Shown: positions 1 through 7,558 of the stretch, in pieces
Layout of the letters: every line of letters starts with the position of its first letter
How positions within the stretch are numbered: the first letter of the stretch is position 1
Translations under genes and position numbers: made by a program
The notes under the pieces: generated by a model
The model's input: the letters and a program-made list of their open reading frames with translations, nothing else
Databases searched by the model: none
What the model was told of the DNA's origin: nothing
Source: Planctomycetota bacterium
GTDB taxonomy: Bacteria; Planctomycetota; Planctomycetia; Pirellulales; Pirellulaceae
Direction of reading: 5' to 3'
DNA length: 10,608 nucleotides
Assembly: GCA_026692885.1 (NCBI GenBank)
Contig: JAPLNJ010001099.1
Span: 1 to 10,608, forward strand

Positions 1-2
1 AT

Positions 3-1262
3 CGCGGTGAGATCCAAGACGCTGACGGTGAATGGAAAACCAGCCCCGCCCCGTTACGCGACTGGATGGCCTTTGTGCGCCGCGTGCTGGTGACATGGAA
101 CGGCCAGGGCGACCAGGTGCTCGTCACTTTCATCACCACCGCGCCACGGAGCGGCGAGCCTGGTTGGGACGTGAAGAGCAGCGGCACGTCCTTCACCGCG
201 ACTGCTCCGGACGGAGGCCGCGTGCATTTCGCCGCGAACGCCAATCCCACGGCGATGAGCCTCGGCGGCGTTATCGCCGAGGCCGACACGCTCTTGGTCG
301 TGAAACCAAAGTCGCTCGACGCTCACGGCATCGTGCTCGGCGCTCGCTCGCTGCAGGTTGGCCCGCAGAGCTTGCCTCTGGTTGCGGACAGCGCCGAGTT
401 TGCCCTCGGGCCGCAGCCCGTGATCGCGCGCGAAATCCACGCCCCCATCCAGCCGGTCACCTTCGCACCGGACGTGAATGTCTTCACCGACCACGCCGAC
501 GTGACGATGACCTGCGCCACGCCCGGCGTGCGCATCCATTACACCCTCGACGGCAGCGAGCCGAATCTCGCGTCGCCGCGCTACACGCAGCCCGTGCGCA
601 TCACCGAGAGCGCCCAGGTCCGCGCCATCGCCGTGCGCGACGGAGCGAAGGAACTGCATTGGCCGCTCGACCCCGGCTTTGCCACGCTGCCCACGCGTGC
701 CGTGTTCACCAAGCAGGCGCCCTCACCGGCCCTGAACACCAAAGCCACGCAGCCCGGCCTCGAGTGGGAATACACCGAAGGTCAGCCCTTTGCCCTCGTG
801 GCCACCAGCGGCTTCGTCCCGGCGCAAAAGACCGGCACCGCCACGAAGCTGCTCGACGTTTCGATGCATCAAAGCGGCAGTGCCTTCACCGTGCGCTACA
901 GCGGTTTTCTCGAAGTGCCCGCGGACGGCGTTTACACCTTCCACGCCCCGCGCGAGTATATCATCCCCGACTGCGATCCCGGCTACGACCTGCGCGTCGT
1001 CCTGGATGGCGAAGAATGGTGGCCCACGATGCGCCGCCACGCCCTTGGCACCTGGTCGCGCGCGCTGGCGAAGGGTCCGCATCGCTTCCAGGTCATCTAC
1101 ACCGACACGCGCACGAAGCCCTTCAAGCACGAGACGTGGATGAACTGGCCCAACCCCGCCGTGCTTTGGAAAGGCGGCGCCCCCACACTTGAAGTCAGCG
1201 GCCCGGGGATCGAGAAACAACCGCTGCCCGCCGCGTGGCTCACATGCGCCTACCGAAGCTAA
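3..1262 (+). CDS. Secreted multidomain protein, 3' part only (beta-sandwich, chitobiase-C-like and PA14-like modules)
   Basis: The reading frame is open from base 3 to the TAA at 1260-1262, giving 419 codons with the 5' end outside the window. An ATG at 66 is internal, because good coding sequence continues upstream of it. Residues about 1-150 look like a beta-sandwich that resembles the C-terminal part of heparinase II/III-type polysaccharide lyases; this is tentative. Residues about 160-215 contain HYTLDGSEP followed by a run of short strands, the hallmark of the chitobiase/beta-hexosaminidase C-terminal (Fn3-like) module. Residues about 276-409 contain FTVRYSGFLEVPADGVYTF, an aspartate-rich loop (DCDPGYDLRVVLDG) and a final beta-rich stretch, as in PA14-like carbohydrate-binding domains. 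These modules usually accompany an N-terminal catalytic domain (lyase, sulfatase or glycosidase), which cannot be seen here. The gene ends 63 bases before the GH32-ThuA gene on the same strand and may be co-transcribed with it. The domain calls are firmer than the overall function. Confidence 0.7.
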   Translation, partial: RGEIQDADGEWKTSPAPLRDWMAFVRRVLVTWNGQGDQVLVTFITTAPRSGEPGWDVKSSGTSFTATAPDGGRVHFAANANPTAMSLGGVIAEADTLLVVKPKSLDAHGIVLGARSLQVGPQSLPLVADSAEFALGPQPVIAREIHAPIQPVTFAPDVNVFTDHADVTMTCATPGVRIHYTLDGSEPNLASPRYTQPVRITESAQVRAIAVRDGAKELHWPLDPGFATLPTRAVFTKQAPSPALNTKATQPGLEWEYTEGQPFALVATSGFVPAQKTGTATKLLDVSMHQSGSAFTVRYSGFLEVPADGVYTFHAPREYIIPDCDPGYDLRVVLDGEEWWPTMRRHALGTWSRALAKGPHRFQVIYTDTRTKPFKHETWMNWPNPAVLWKGGAPTLEVSGPGIEKQPLPAAWLTCAYRS

Positions 1263-1313
1263 CCATAGGGTGCCCAGTTGAGCGATTCCGTTCTGCCCCA
1301 CCTTTTGAGCATT

Positions 1314-1317
1314 GGAG
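1314..1317 (+). promoter_or_regulatory. Ribosome binding site of the GH32-ThuA gene
   Basis: GGAG with 8 bases before ATG 1326. It decides the start in favour of 1326 over the in-frame TTG at 1278, which has no purine-rich stretch at a suitable distance. Confidence 0.6.
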
Positions 1318-1325
1318 AACGTGCC

Positions 1326-4300
1326 ATGAGAACCCGCTTGGTTGCACTGTTTCTGGCCGCGTCGGCCGCTGCGTATGGGCCCCGGCCGATGGCCGCGGCG
1401 GTTCCGGCAACCGCCGACAAGACGCTCGTCGCCTGGGTCGCGCCGGCAAACGTAACCCAGCAGGGCGGCAGCGCGCTGACCATCCAAAGCGGCGATCAAT
1501 TCGACGCCGTCGTGCTGGGCGAGCGGGCCCGTGGCAAATGGATGGCCGGCAGCGAATTCTTTCGCCGCACTCAGGGGGACCAGAACGCCAACGCCGTTGA
1601 GACGGTCGGGCCGGATACGCCGGTGCAGATGGCCATCGTCTACCAAGGCGAAGAGGTTCGCCTCTACCGCAATGGCCAGCCGTACGCGGCTTACAAAACA
1701 CAAAACGTGGAACTGCTCGGTGCCAACAACCACATCGCGGTGTTCGGCCTGCGGCATGTCGGGGCGACCAGCGGGACGCCGCTGGCCGGATCGATCGACG
1801 ACGCGCGGATCTACGGGCGAGCCTTGACGTCCAAGGAAATCCAGTCGCTCAAGCCCAACCAGCCCTCCGACAATCAGCCCCTGGCTTGGTGGGACTTCGA
1901 GGGAGACGTGGTGAAGGACCGGGCGGGCCACTTCACGCACCACGCCCTGGCGGGCGGAGCGAAGCTCCAGGGCGGACGGCTCGTGCTGGATGGGACCGGA
2001 TGTCTGATCGCGGCCCGGTCGGAGGCCGACGCCAAGCAGACGGCGCACCGCATTTCCCCGCCCGCCGGGCCCTTTGTTCCCGAAACGCCCGCCATGCCGG
2101 CCGTTCCTCCGAGGACCTGGCTGACCTATCACCTGGCGCACCCCGGCCCGGGCGGGGCCATCCCGGCCGACCCCAATCCGGCGTTCTATTACAAGGGCCG
2201 CTATCACCTGCACTACATCTACAACCACAAGGACGGCTGCGCGTTCGCCCATGTCTCCAGCACCGATATGGTGCATTGGAAATGGCACCCGACCACTCTC
2301 ACGCCGAAAACGACCGGCCACGGCATGTTCAGCGGCACCGGCTTCTTCACCAAAGACGGCGCCCCCGCCATGATCTACCACGGCCAAGGCTCCAGCCGGA
2401 ACCAGATCGCCTTCGCCTTGGACGACAACCTGGAGAAATGGTCCAAGCCTGTGGCGATCGAACCGAAGACCGAGGACGGAGGACTTCCGGCGATGAGGCA
2501 TTGGGACCCCGATTGTTGGCTCATGGACGGCTCCTACTATGCCCTCAGCGGCGGAGGCAATCCCAAGCTGATCAAATCGCAGGACCTCAACCAGTGGGTC
2601 TATGTGGGTGAGCTATTCCACGAGGCCTTCCCCGCGAATCTGGGCGTCGCCAAGGCTGAAGACGTCTCCTGCCCCAACATATTCAAGATCGGCGACAAGT
2701 GGATGCTGCTGTGCATCAGCCACGCCCTGGGCGCCCGCTATTACCTGGGCGACTTCAACGGGGAGAAGTACCTGCCCACCCACCATGCCATGTTGAACTG
2801 GGCCCGCTGGGACTTCTTTGCCCCCGAGTCGCTGCTGACCAAGGACGGCCGTCGCGTGATGTGGGCCTGGTGCACGCCGTGGATCAACGGCATGCAGAAG
2901 ACGGACCGGGCGAAGAACTTTGAAAAACTCCTGAACCCGGCCGTCTGCCAGCAGGGCATCCAGTCGCTGCCCCGCGAGCTCAGCTTACCGCCGGACGGCG
3001 TGCTGCGGATCAAGCCGCTGGCCGAACTGGCGCAACTCCGCCAGGATGCACAGAGCGAGAGCAACATCACCGTCTCGAGCGACAGCGTCCGCGTGCTGGA
3101 CGGCATCCAAGGCGACGCGTTGGAACTGGAGGTTGTGATCGCCGCGCCGAAAGCCAAGGAATTCGGCGTCAAGGTGCTTTGCGACGCGCAGGGCGAGAAC
3201 GGCTTGACGATCGCCTCCGGAGCCGGAAGTAAGGTCCTGACGGTGGGCTACGTTCAGCCGCCTTTTGAACTCCGGGAGAACGAGGACCTGACGCTGCGAA
3301 TCTTCGTCGACAAGAGCATGGTCGAGGTTTTCGCCAACGATCGCCAGGCCGCCGTGGCCTGGCACGACTACTCGCCGGAACGCCTCCACGTCAGCCTGTT
3401 CTCGAAGGGCGGCGACGTGACGGTACGCTCGGTCAGAGCCTGGCGAATGAACTCGATTTATCCTGCGGCCCCTCCTTCGACAATCACGTACGAGCCGGCC
3501 GACGCGGCCGGGCCGAAAAAACACGTCGTGCTCCTCTGCGGGGAATGGGAGTACCGTTGCGAGGAGAGCCTGACGATGCTTGCCAAGATCTTGGCGAAAC
3601 GCCACGGCTTCAAATGCACGGTGTTGTTTCAGATGAACCCGCAGGACGGCACGGTCGATCCCAGCGTGCGCAACAACATCCCCGGCATGGACGTGTTGAA
3701 GGAAGCGGACATGCTGATTGTGTTTGCGATGGACTTGACGTTGCCCGACCACCAGATGAAGCCGTTCGTGGAGTTCCTGGAGACGGGCAAGCCGGTACTT
3801 GGAGTTCGCTGCAGCCTGCTCTCGTTTCGTTATCCCCCAGACTCGCCCTATGCGCGCTTCGACGTGGGTAACGGCGGCTACGCCCGCGATTTGTTTGGTG
3901 AATCCTGGCGAGGCCATTACGGCGCTCACGGCAAGGAAAGCACGCGCGGACTCGTTGCCGAAAAGAACGCCGCGCATCCGATCCTGCGTGGCGTGCGCGA
4001 CGTCTGGGGACCAACCGACGTGTATCGCATCAACCAATTGCCCAACGATGCCAACACTCTGATGTACGGCCAAGTGTTGACAGGCATGCAACCAACCGAC
4101 CCGCCGAACACAGAGAAATCAACCATGCCGATGGTCTGGACGCGCGAGATCAAACGCGCCTCCGGCAACGTGTCGCGCGTGGTGTTCAGCACCATCGGTG
4201 CTGCGCAAGATATGGAGAGCGAAGACCTGCGCCGGTTGTACGTGAACAGCGTCTATTGGGCGCTCGGACTCGAGTCGCACATTCCGCCGAAGGCCGACGT

Positions 4301-4418
4301 GAGCTGCGTGGGCGGCGACTGGAAAGCCTCACCATTCGGCGGAGGCAAATTCCACCGCGGCCTCAAGCCCGCCGACTTCGCCATTCCCGACCCAGGCGTC
4401 AAGTGCAGCGTCCGGTAA
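1326..4418 (+). CDS. Secreted LamG-GH32-ThuA fusion protein (putative fructosidase with ThuA-like domain)
   Basis: This 1030-residue protein is probably exported: residues 1-24 form a signal peptide (MRTRLVALFLAASAAA, then an Ala-rich cleavage region). I chose ATG 1326 because GGAG lies 8 bases upstream and the signal peptide starts there; a TTG at 1278 would add 16 unlikely residues. Residues about 29-180 are a LamG/concanavalin-like module ending in SIDDARIYGRALT. Residues about 183-232 begin a second, incomplete one (LAWWDFEGD). Residues about 265-725 are GH32. Candidate nucleophile D282 lies in ADPNP, the transition-state Asp394 in HWDPD, and acid/base Glu445 in AEDVSCP; the GH32 C-terminal sandwich shows RIFVDKSMVEVFAND near residue 659. 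GH32 enzymes release fructose from sucrose, levan or inulin. Residues 731-1015 are a ThuA-like domain (class I amidotransferase-like fold) with HYGAHGKESTRG and WGPTDVY motifs. The GH32 motifs deviate from the classical ones (N-D-P-N-G, R-D-P, E-C), so the substrate is unsettled. A GH31 gene follows 60 bases downstream. Confidence 0.88.
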   Translation: MRTRLVALFLAASAAAYGPRPMAAAVPATADKTLVAWVAPANVTQQGGSALTIQSGDQFDAVVLGERARGKWMAGSEFFRRTQGDQNANAVETVGPDTPVQMAIVYQGEEVRLYRNGQPYAAYKTQNVELLGANNHIAVFGLRHVGATSGTPLAGSIDDARIYGRALTSKEIQSLKPNQPSDNQPLAWWDFEGDVVKDRAGHFTHHALAGGAKLQGGRLVLDGTGCLIAARSEADAKQTAHRISPPAGPFVPETPAMPAVPPRTWLTYHLAHPGPGGAIPADPNPAFYYKGRYHLHYIYNHKDGCAFAHVSSTDMVHWKWHPTTLTPKTTGHGMFSGTGFFTKDGAPAMIYHGQGSSRNQIAFALDDNLEKWSKPVAIEPKTEDGGLPAMRHWDPDCWLMDGSYYALSGGGNPKLIKSQDLNQWVYVGELFHEAFPANLGVAKAEDVSCPNIFKIGDKWMLLCISHALGARYYLGDFNGEKYLPTHHAMLNWARWDFFAPESLLTKDGRRVMWAWCTPWINGMQKTDRAKNFEKLLNPAVCQQGIQSLPRELSLPPDGVLRIKPLAELAQLRQDAQSESNITVSSDSVRVLDGIQGDALELEVVIAAPKAKEFGVKVLCDAQGENGLTIASGAGSKVLTVGYVQPPFELRENEDLTLRIFVDKSMVEVFANDRQAAVAWHDYSPERLHVSLFSKGGDVTVRSVRAWRMNSIYPAAPPSTITYEPADAAGPKKHVVLLCGEWEYRCEESLTMLAKILAKRHGFKCTVLFQMNPQDGTVDPSVRNNIPGMDVLKEADMLIVFAMDLTLPDHQMKPFVEFLETGKPVLGVRCSLLSFRYPPDSPYARFDVGNGGYARDLFGESWRGHYGAHGKESTRGLVAEKNAAHPILRGVRDVWGPTDVYRINQLPNDANTLMYGQVLTGMQPTDPPNTEKSTMPMVWTREIKRASGNVSRVVFSTIGAAQDMESEDLRRLYVNSVYWALGLESHIPPKADVSCVGGDWKASPFGGGKFHRGLKPADFAIPDPGVKCSVR

Positions 4419-4437
4419 TCGCGATCGCACGTTACCG
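4413..4437 (+). repeat. Short inverted repeat across the GH32-ThuA stop codon
   Basis: CGGTAA (4413-4418, including the stop codon) pairs with TTACCG (4432-4437) around a 13-base loop that itself holds the palindrome GCGATCGC. There is no T-tract after it and the stem has only six pairs, so a terminator is unlikely. It may be a weak mRNA hairpin between the two glycosidase genes, or chance. Confidence 0.25.
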
Positions 4438-4478
4438 CCAGAATATCACCTCCCTGCCATGAACTAAAGAAGACGAAC

Positions 4479-7400
4479 ATGCAGTATCACCGTGTCACCC
4501 TCCTGGGCTTGGTCCTGGTCGCGGGCCTTGCCGTCCAATCTCTCGGTGCGGATCGGGCCACGAAAGAGGGCCACAAGCTCGTTTACAAGGACGCCGGGCA
4601 AACCATCACGATCCAGGCCTGGGGACGGGACAGCCTCCGCGTGCGTTGCACTCCGGATGGCGGTGGACAAACCTCGGACTGGGCCCTGGACATCCCGCTC
4701 GAAACGGAAGGGAGGATTGCGATTTCTTCCGAGGGAGCCTCGTTCCGGAACGGGAAGATCTCGGTGCGAATTCAGGACACGCCTGGCCGAGGCGGCCGCC
4801 TGCAATTTTTCAAGCACTTCGACGATAAGGAGGTGCTGATCCTGAGCGAGTATGACGGTGCCGTGGATCCGGGCAATTCCGGCGCACGCACTTTCCGACC
4901 CGCGGGCGACGGACTCTTCCATGGCGAAGTACAGTTCGCAGCACGCGACTGGGAACGACTCTACGGCATGGGCGAGAACGCGAAGGACGCTCCAGGAAAG
5001 GTCAACCTGAAAGGTTGCGTGATCGACCTCTATCAACGGCACATGAAAGCCGTCGTCCCCTTGGTCGTCTCCAGCGAGGGCTATGGGTTTCTCTGGAACA
5101 ATCCGTCGCTAGGCAAGGTCGAGTTCGGAAACAACAGAACCCGCTGGATATCCTACGCCAGCAAGCAACTGGACTACTTCATCACCGCAGGAGACTCTTA
5201 CGCGGACATCATGGCCAATTACGCCGACGCCACCGGGCATGCGCCCCCGCTGCCCTATTGGGCCTCCGGATTCTGGCAATGCAAGCTGCGCTACGGGACG
5301 CAAGAGGAGTTTCTCAACGTAGCGCGAGAATACAAGCGGCGCGGCCTGCCACTGTCGGTCCTGGTCATCGACTTTCTGCACTGGGATGTCACCGGCAACT
5401 GGAGGCTTGATCCCCGATTCTGGCCCAATCCCAAGGCCATGGTCAAGGAGATGGACGAGATGGGGGTCCGCATCATGATCTCGCCCTGGACGCTGGTGGA
5501 CGAGAAGAGCGAGAATTTCGCGTACATGAAGGAACACGGGCTGTTCACCGGCTCCGTGGGTGGAAAGAAGGACACCGTCGACTTTTCCGGGCCGAAATAC
5601 CAATACGATCCGACGAATCCGGAAGCGGCGGAGTACCTCTGGAGCAAGTGGAAGAAGAACTATTTCGATCTCGGCATACGCACGTTCTGGCTCGACCCCT
5701 GCGATGAATTCCACGAGATCCGGGATTACGATCAGGTGCTGTTCCATATCGGCCCGGCGCGGGAATCCCATGCCTGGTTCCCCGTCGCGCATCAGAAGAA
5801 CATCTATGAGGGGCTGCAGGCTGCGGGCGAAAAAGAGGTCGTGACGATCTGCCGCAACGCCTGGGCGGGCAGCCAGCGTCACGGGGCCTGCCCTGCTCCG
5901 CACGATATCGATTCCTCCTTCGAGCACCTGGAACAGTACATGAAGGTCGGGCTGAACGTGATGATGAGCGGCATTCCCTGGTGGAGTTGCGATATCGGCG
6001 GATTCATCACCCGTGACAACAAGAGCCCTCAGTTTCAGGAACTGATGATCCGCTGGTACCAGTACGGAGTGTTTCTGCCGATCTTTCGCACGCATGGTTG
6101 CCGGCCCAACAACGAAGCGTGGAACCTCGGCGGGGACACCTATCCGAACATCCGGGCCGCCATGCTGCTGAGGGAGCGGTTGCGGCCTTACGTCATGGAG
6201 CAGATGAAGCTGGCTTCTGAAAGAGGTTTGCCGCCGATGAGGCCGTTGTTCTTCGACTTTGCAGAGGATCCTAGGGCCGCGGCGGTGGAAGACGAATTCC
6301 TGTTCGGCCCCGATCTCCTGGTGGCCCCGGTAACCAGATTTGGGATGCGCAGACGCACGGTGTACCTTCCCTTGGGAGCGGAATGGACCGACGCCCGGAC
6401 CGGAGGCGTGTTCCACGGCGGGCAGACGATCGAGGCGGATGCTCCGCTGGAATCTATCCCCGTCTTCATTCGCGGCAACAAGCCGGCTTTGCTGAGCGTC
6501 TTCCGTAACGCCGAGATGCTCACATTCACCTTTGGCACCCTGGGCGCGGCCACGATTGATGGGACCGACGTGACCATCACGCTGCCGCGCGGCACGAAGG
6601 TGAGTTCTCTCGCACCGACGTATACGCTCTCTCCCGGGGCTACCGGTAGTCCAACGTCCGGGACCGCCTTGGACTTCAACACCCCGCAGACCTACACGGT
6701 CGGCGCCGCCGGCACGACGACCAGGCAGTACCGGGTCAGCGTGCGGTTCGCCGTCGTCTACGACTTCAACGACGGCACCCTCCAAGGCTGGCACAATCGC
6801 GTCTGGGACAACTCGCTCAATGGGGGCCAAGGAGGATGGACCGATCTTGCTCCCAATGCCACCGCTATGCCGGCCGGGATCAATCGCGGCCAGGTCGTGC
6901 CGGCCGACACCAATAACGCTCTATTCAGGAACAAGGGAAATTGTTTTCTGGGCGACACGGCGACGTTTATTCTCTCCGGCAACCATCTGGACCACCACCG
7001 GAATACGTTGTGGCTGCGTTCTCCGGAATTCCACCTGGACGGTTCAGGGGATCTGACCTTTCAACTGCTTGCCGGGAAGGGCGGAGGCGCCGCCCCCGCC
7101 ACGGATTCATCGGTCCCGTTTGCGGCCGGGGACATCGAGACCAGGGGCTGGATCGGAGTGTGCCTGCGGGATGCGACGACTGGTGCCTTCGTTCTCTCCG
7201 CCAGTCGCAGCAACCGCGATTTCAAGGATTGGCAGCAACTGAGGTTCACGGCCGCCCAACTCGCGACACTGAATCAGATCCCTGCTTACACCCTGGACTT
7301 GCTCGTGACGGATACCGGTATTTGGAGTTGGGTTGGTTTGGACAACGTCGTCATTCCGGCCATACTCTGCACGTCGCCCACGGACAAAGAAACGCCATAG
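4479..7400 (+). CDS. Secreted glycoside hydrolase family 31 enzyme (alpha-xylosidase/alpha-glucosidase type) with two C-terminal accessory modules
   Basis: This 973-residue protein starts with a clear signal peptide (hydrophobic core [12 protein letters not shown], predicted cleavage after SLGA), so it acts outside the cytoplasm. Residues about 30-240 are the GH31 N-terminal sandwich, with YGMGENA and [13 protein letters not shown]. Residues about 255-600 are the TIM barrel: [22 protein letters not shown], then FWLDPCDE with D406 as the likely nucleophile. R-N-A-W-A-G-S-Q leads to Asp476 (PAPHDID) as the likely acid/base, followed by [12 protein letters not shown] and FRTHG (R537, H539) for substrate binding. 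Residues about 600-670 are the proximal C-terminal sandwich. Residues about 677-757 resemble a bacterial Ig-like/DUF5018-type module ([18 protein letters not shown]). Residues about 759-962 start with [14 protein letters not shown] and look like a jelly-roll carbohydrate-binding module. GH31 retaining enzymes remove alpha-linked xylose or glucose; the motifs do not settle which. The gene lies 60 bases after GH32-ThuA and is probably in the same operon. Its RBS is weak (AAAGAAG near 4466). Confidence 0.92.
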   Translation: MQYHRVTLLGLVLVAGLAVQSLGADRATKEGHKLVYKDAGQTITIQAWGRDSLRVRCTPDGGGQTSDWALDIPLETEGRIAISSEGASFRNGKISVRIQDTPGRGGRLQFFKHFDDKEVLILSEYDGAVDPGNSGARTFRPAGDGLFHGEVQFAARDWERLYGMGENAKDAPGKVNLKGCVIDLYQRHMKAVVPLVVSSEGYGFLWNNPSLGKVEFGNNRTRWISYASKQLDYFITAGDSYADIMANYADATGHAPPLPYWASGFWQCKLRYGTQEEFLNVAREYKRRGLPLSVLVIDFLHWDVTGNWRLDPRFWPNPKAMVKEMDEMGVRIMISPWTLVDEKSENFAYMKEHGLFTGSVGGKKDTVDFSGPKYQYDPTNPEAAEYLWSKWKKNYFDLGIRTFWLDPCDEFHEIRDYDQVLFHIGPARESHAWFPVAHQKNIYEGLQAAGEKEVVTICRNAWAGSQRHGACPAPHDIDSSFEHLEQYMKVGLNVMMSGIPWWSCDIGGFITRDNKSPQFQELMIRWYQYGVFLPIFRTHGCRPNNEAWNLGGDTYPNIRAAMLLRERLRPYVMEQMKLASERGLPPMRPLFFDFAEDPRAAAVEDEFLFGPDLLVAPVTRFGMRRRTVYLPLGAEWTDARTGGVFHGGQTIEADAPLESIPVFIRGNKPALLSVFRNAEMLTFTFGTLGAATIDGTDVTITLPRGTKVSSLAPTYTLSPGATGSPTSGTALDFNTPQTYTVGAAGTTTRQYRVSVRFAVVYDFNDGTLQGWHNRVWDNSLNGGQGGWTDLAPNATAMPAGINRGQVVPADTNNALFRNKGNCFLGDTATFILSGNHLDHHRNTLWLRSPEFHLDGSGDLTFQLLAGKGGGAAPATDSSVPFAAGDIETRGWIGVCLRDATTGAFVLSASRSNRDFKDWQQLRFTAAQLATLNQIPAYTLDLLVTDTGIWSWVGLDNVVIPAILCTSPTDKETP

Positions 7401-7450
7401 ACGCCGGCCCGTGCAAGGCGCTGCAGAATGCGGGGATGGCACAGGTGGTT

Positions 7451-7457
7451 AAGGAGG
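7451..7457 (+). promoter_or_regulatory. Perfect Shine-Dalgarno (AAGGAGG) ahead of an out-of-frame small ORF
   Basis: AAGGAGG sits 7 bases before ATG 7465 in the gap between the GH31 gene and the ThuA remnant. It is the best ribosome binding site in the window. The ORF it serves (7465-7710, 81 codons) starts [20 protein letters not shown], then becomes rich in Arg and Ser where it overlaps the ThuA remnant in another frame. I do not recognise the product. It could be a leader peptide that couples translation to the gene behind it, the relic of a lost start region, or chance. Confidence 0.35.
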
Positions 7458-7545
7458 AACGGAAATGGCCCATCTGCCGAGAGTCGTTCTGCTGTTCGTC
7501 TATTCTGACCCTTCGCACCCGCCAACGCTTCGCAAACTCCCACCC

Positions 7546-7550
7546 GGAGA
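7546..7550 (+). promoter_or_regulatory. Ribosome binding site of the ThuA remnant
   Basis: GGAGA with 8 bases before ATG 7559, directly ahead of a signal-peptide-like N-terminus. It supports 7559 as the original start of the ThuA gene. Confidence 0.6.
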
Positions 7551-7558
7551 ACCTCGCT

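Noticed and set aside
32..1192. Long + strand ORF of 386 codons overlapping the first gene
   Set aside because: It is extremely rich in Arg, His and Ala, has no recognisable motifs and is the out-of-frame reading of a GC-rich gene whose true frame (3-1262) shows clear domains.
1278..1325. TTG start that would lengthen the GH32-ThuA protein by 16 residues
   Set aside because: No good RBS, and it would place extra polar residues in front of a complete signal peptide that starts at ATG 1326.
723..2501. 592-codon ORF on the - strand
   Set aside because: It spans the gap between two real + strand genes and both their ends, has no family features, and is a GC-driven antisense open frame.
3447..4418. 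Separate ThuA gene starting at the internal ATG 3447
   Set aside because: No RBS precedes this ATG, there is no signal peptide, and the codons before it are the normal end of GH32 in the same frame, so a fusion is the simpler reading.
4413..4437. Inverted repeat at the GH32-ThuA stop as a terminator
   Set aside because: Only six base pairs, a 13-base loop and no T-tract, and a co-directional gene starts 60 bases on; kept only as a weak repeat.
4459..4467. Minimal start-stop ORF (ATG AAC TAA) just before the GH31 start
   Set aside because: Such three-codon strings occur by chance, and there is no RBS or known attenuation element around it.
5109..6830. 573-codon ORF on the - strand inside the GH31 gene
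   Set aside because: It lies wholly antisense to well-conserved GH31 motifs and its translation shows no domain; typical of antisense frames at high GC3.
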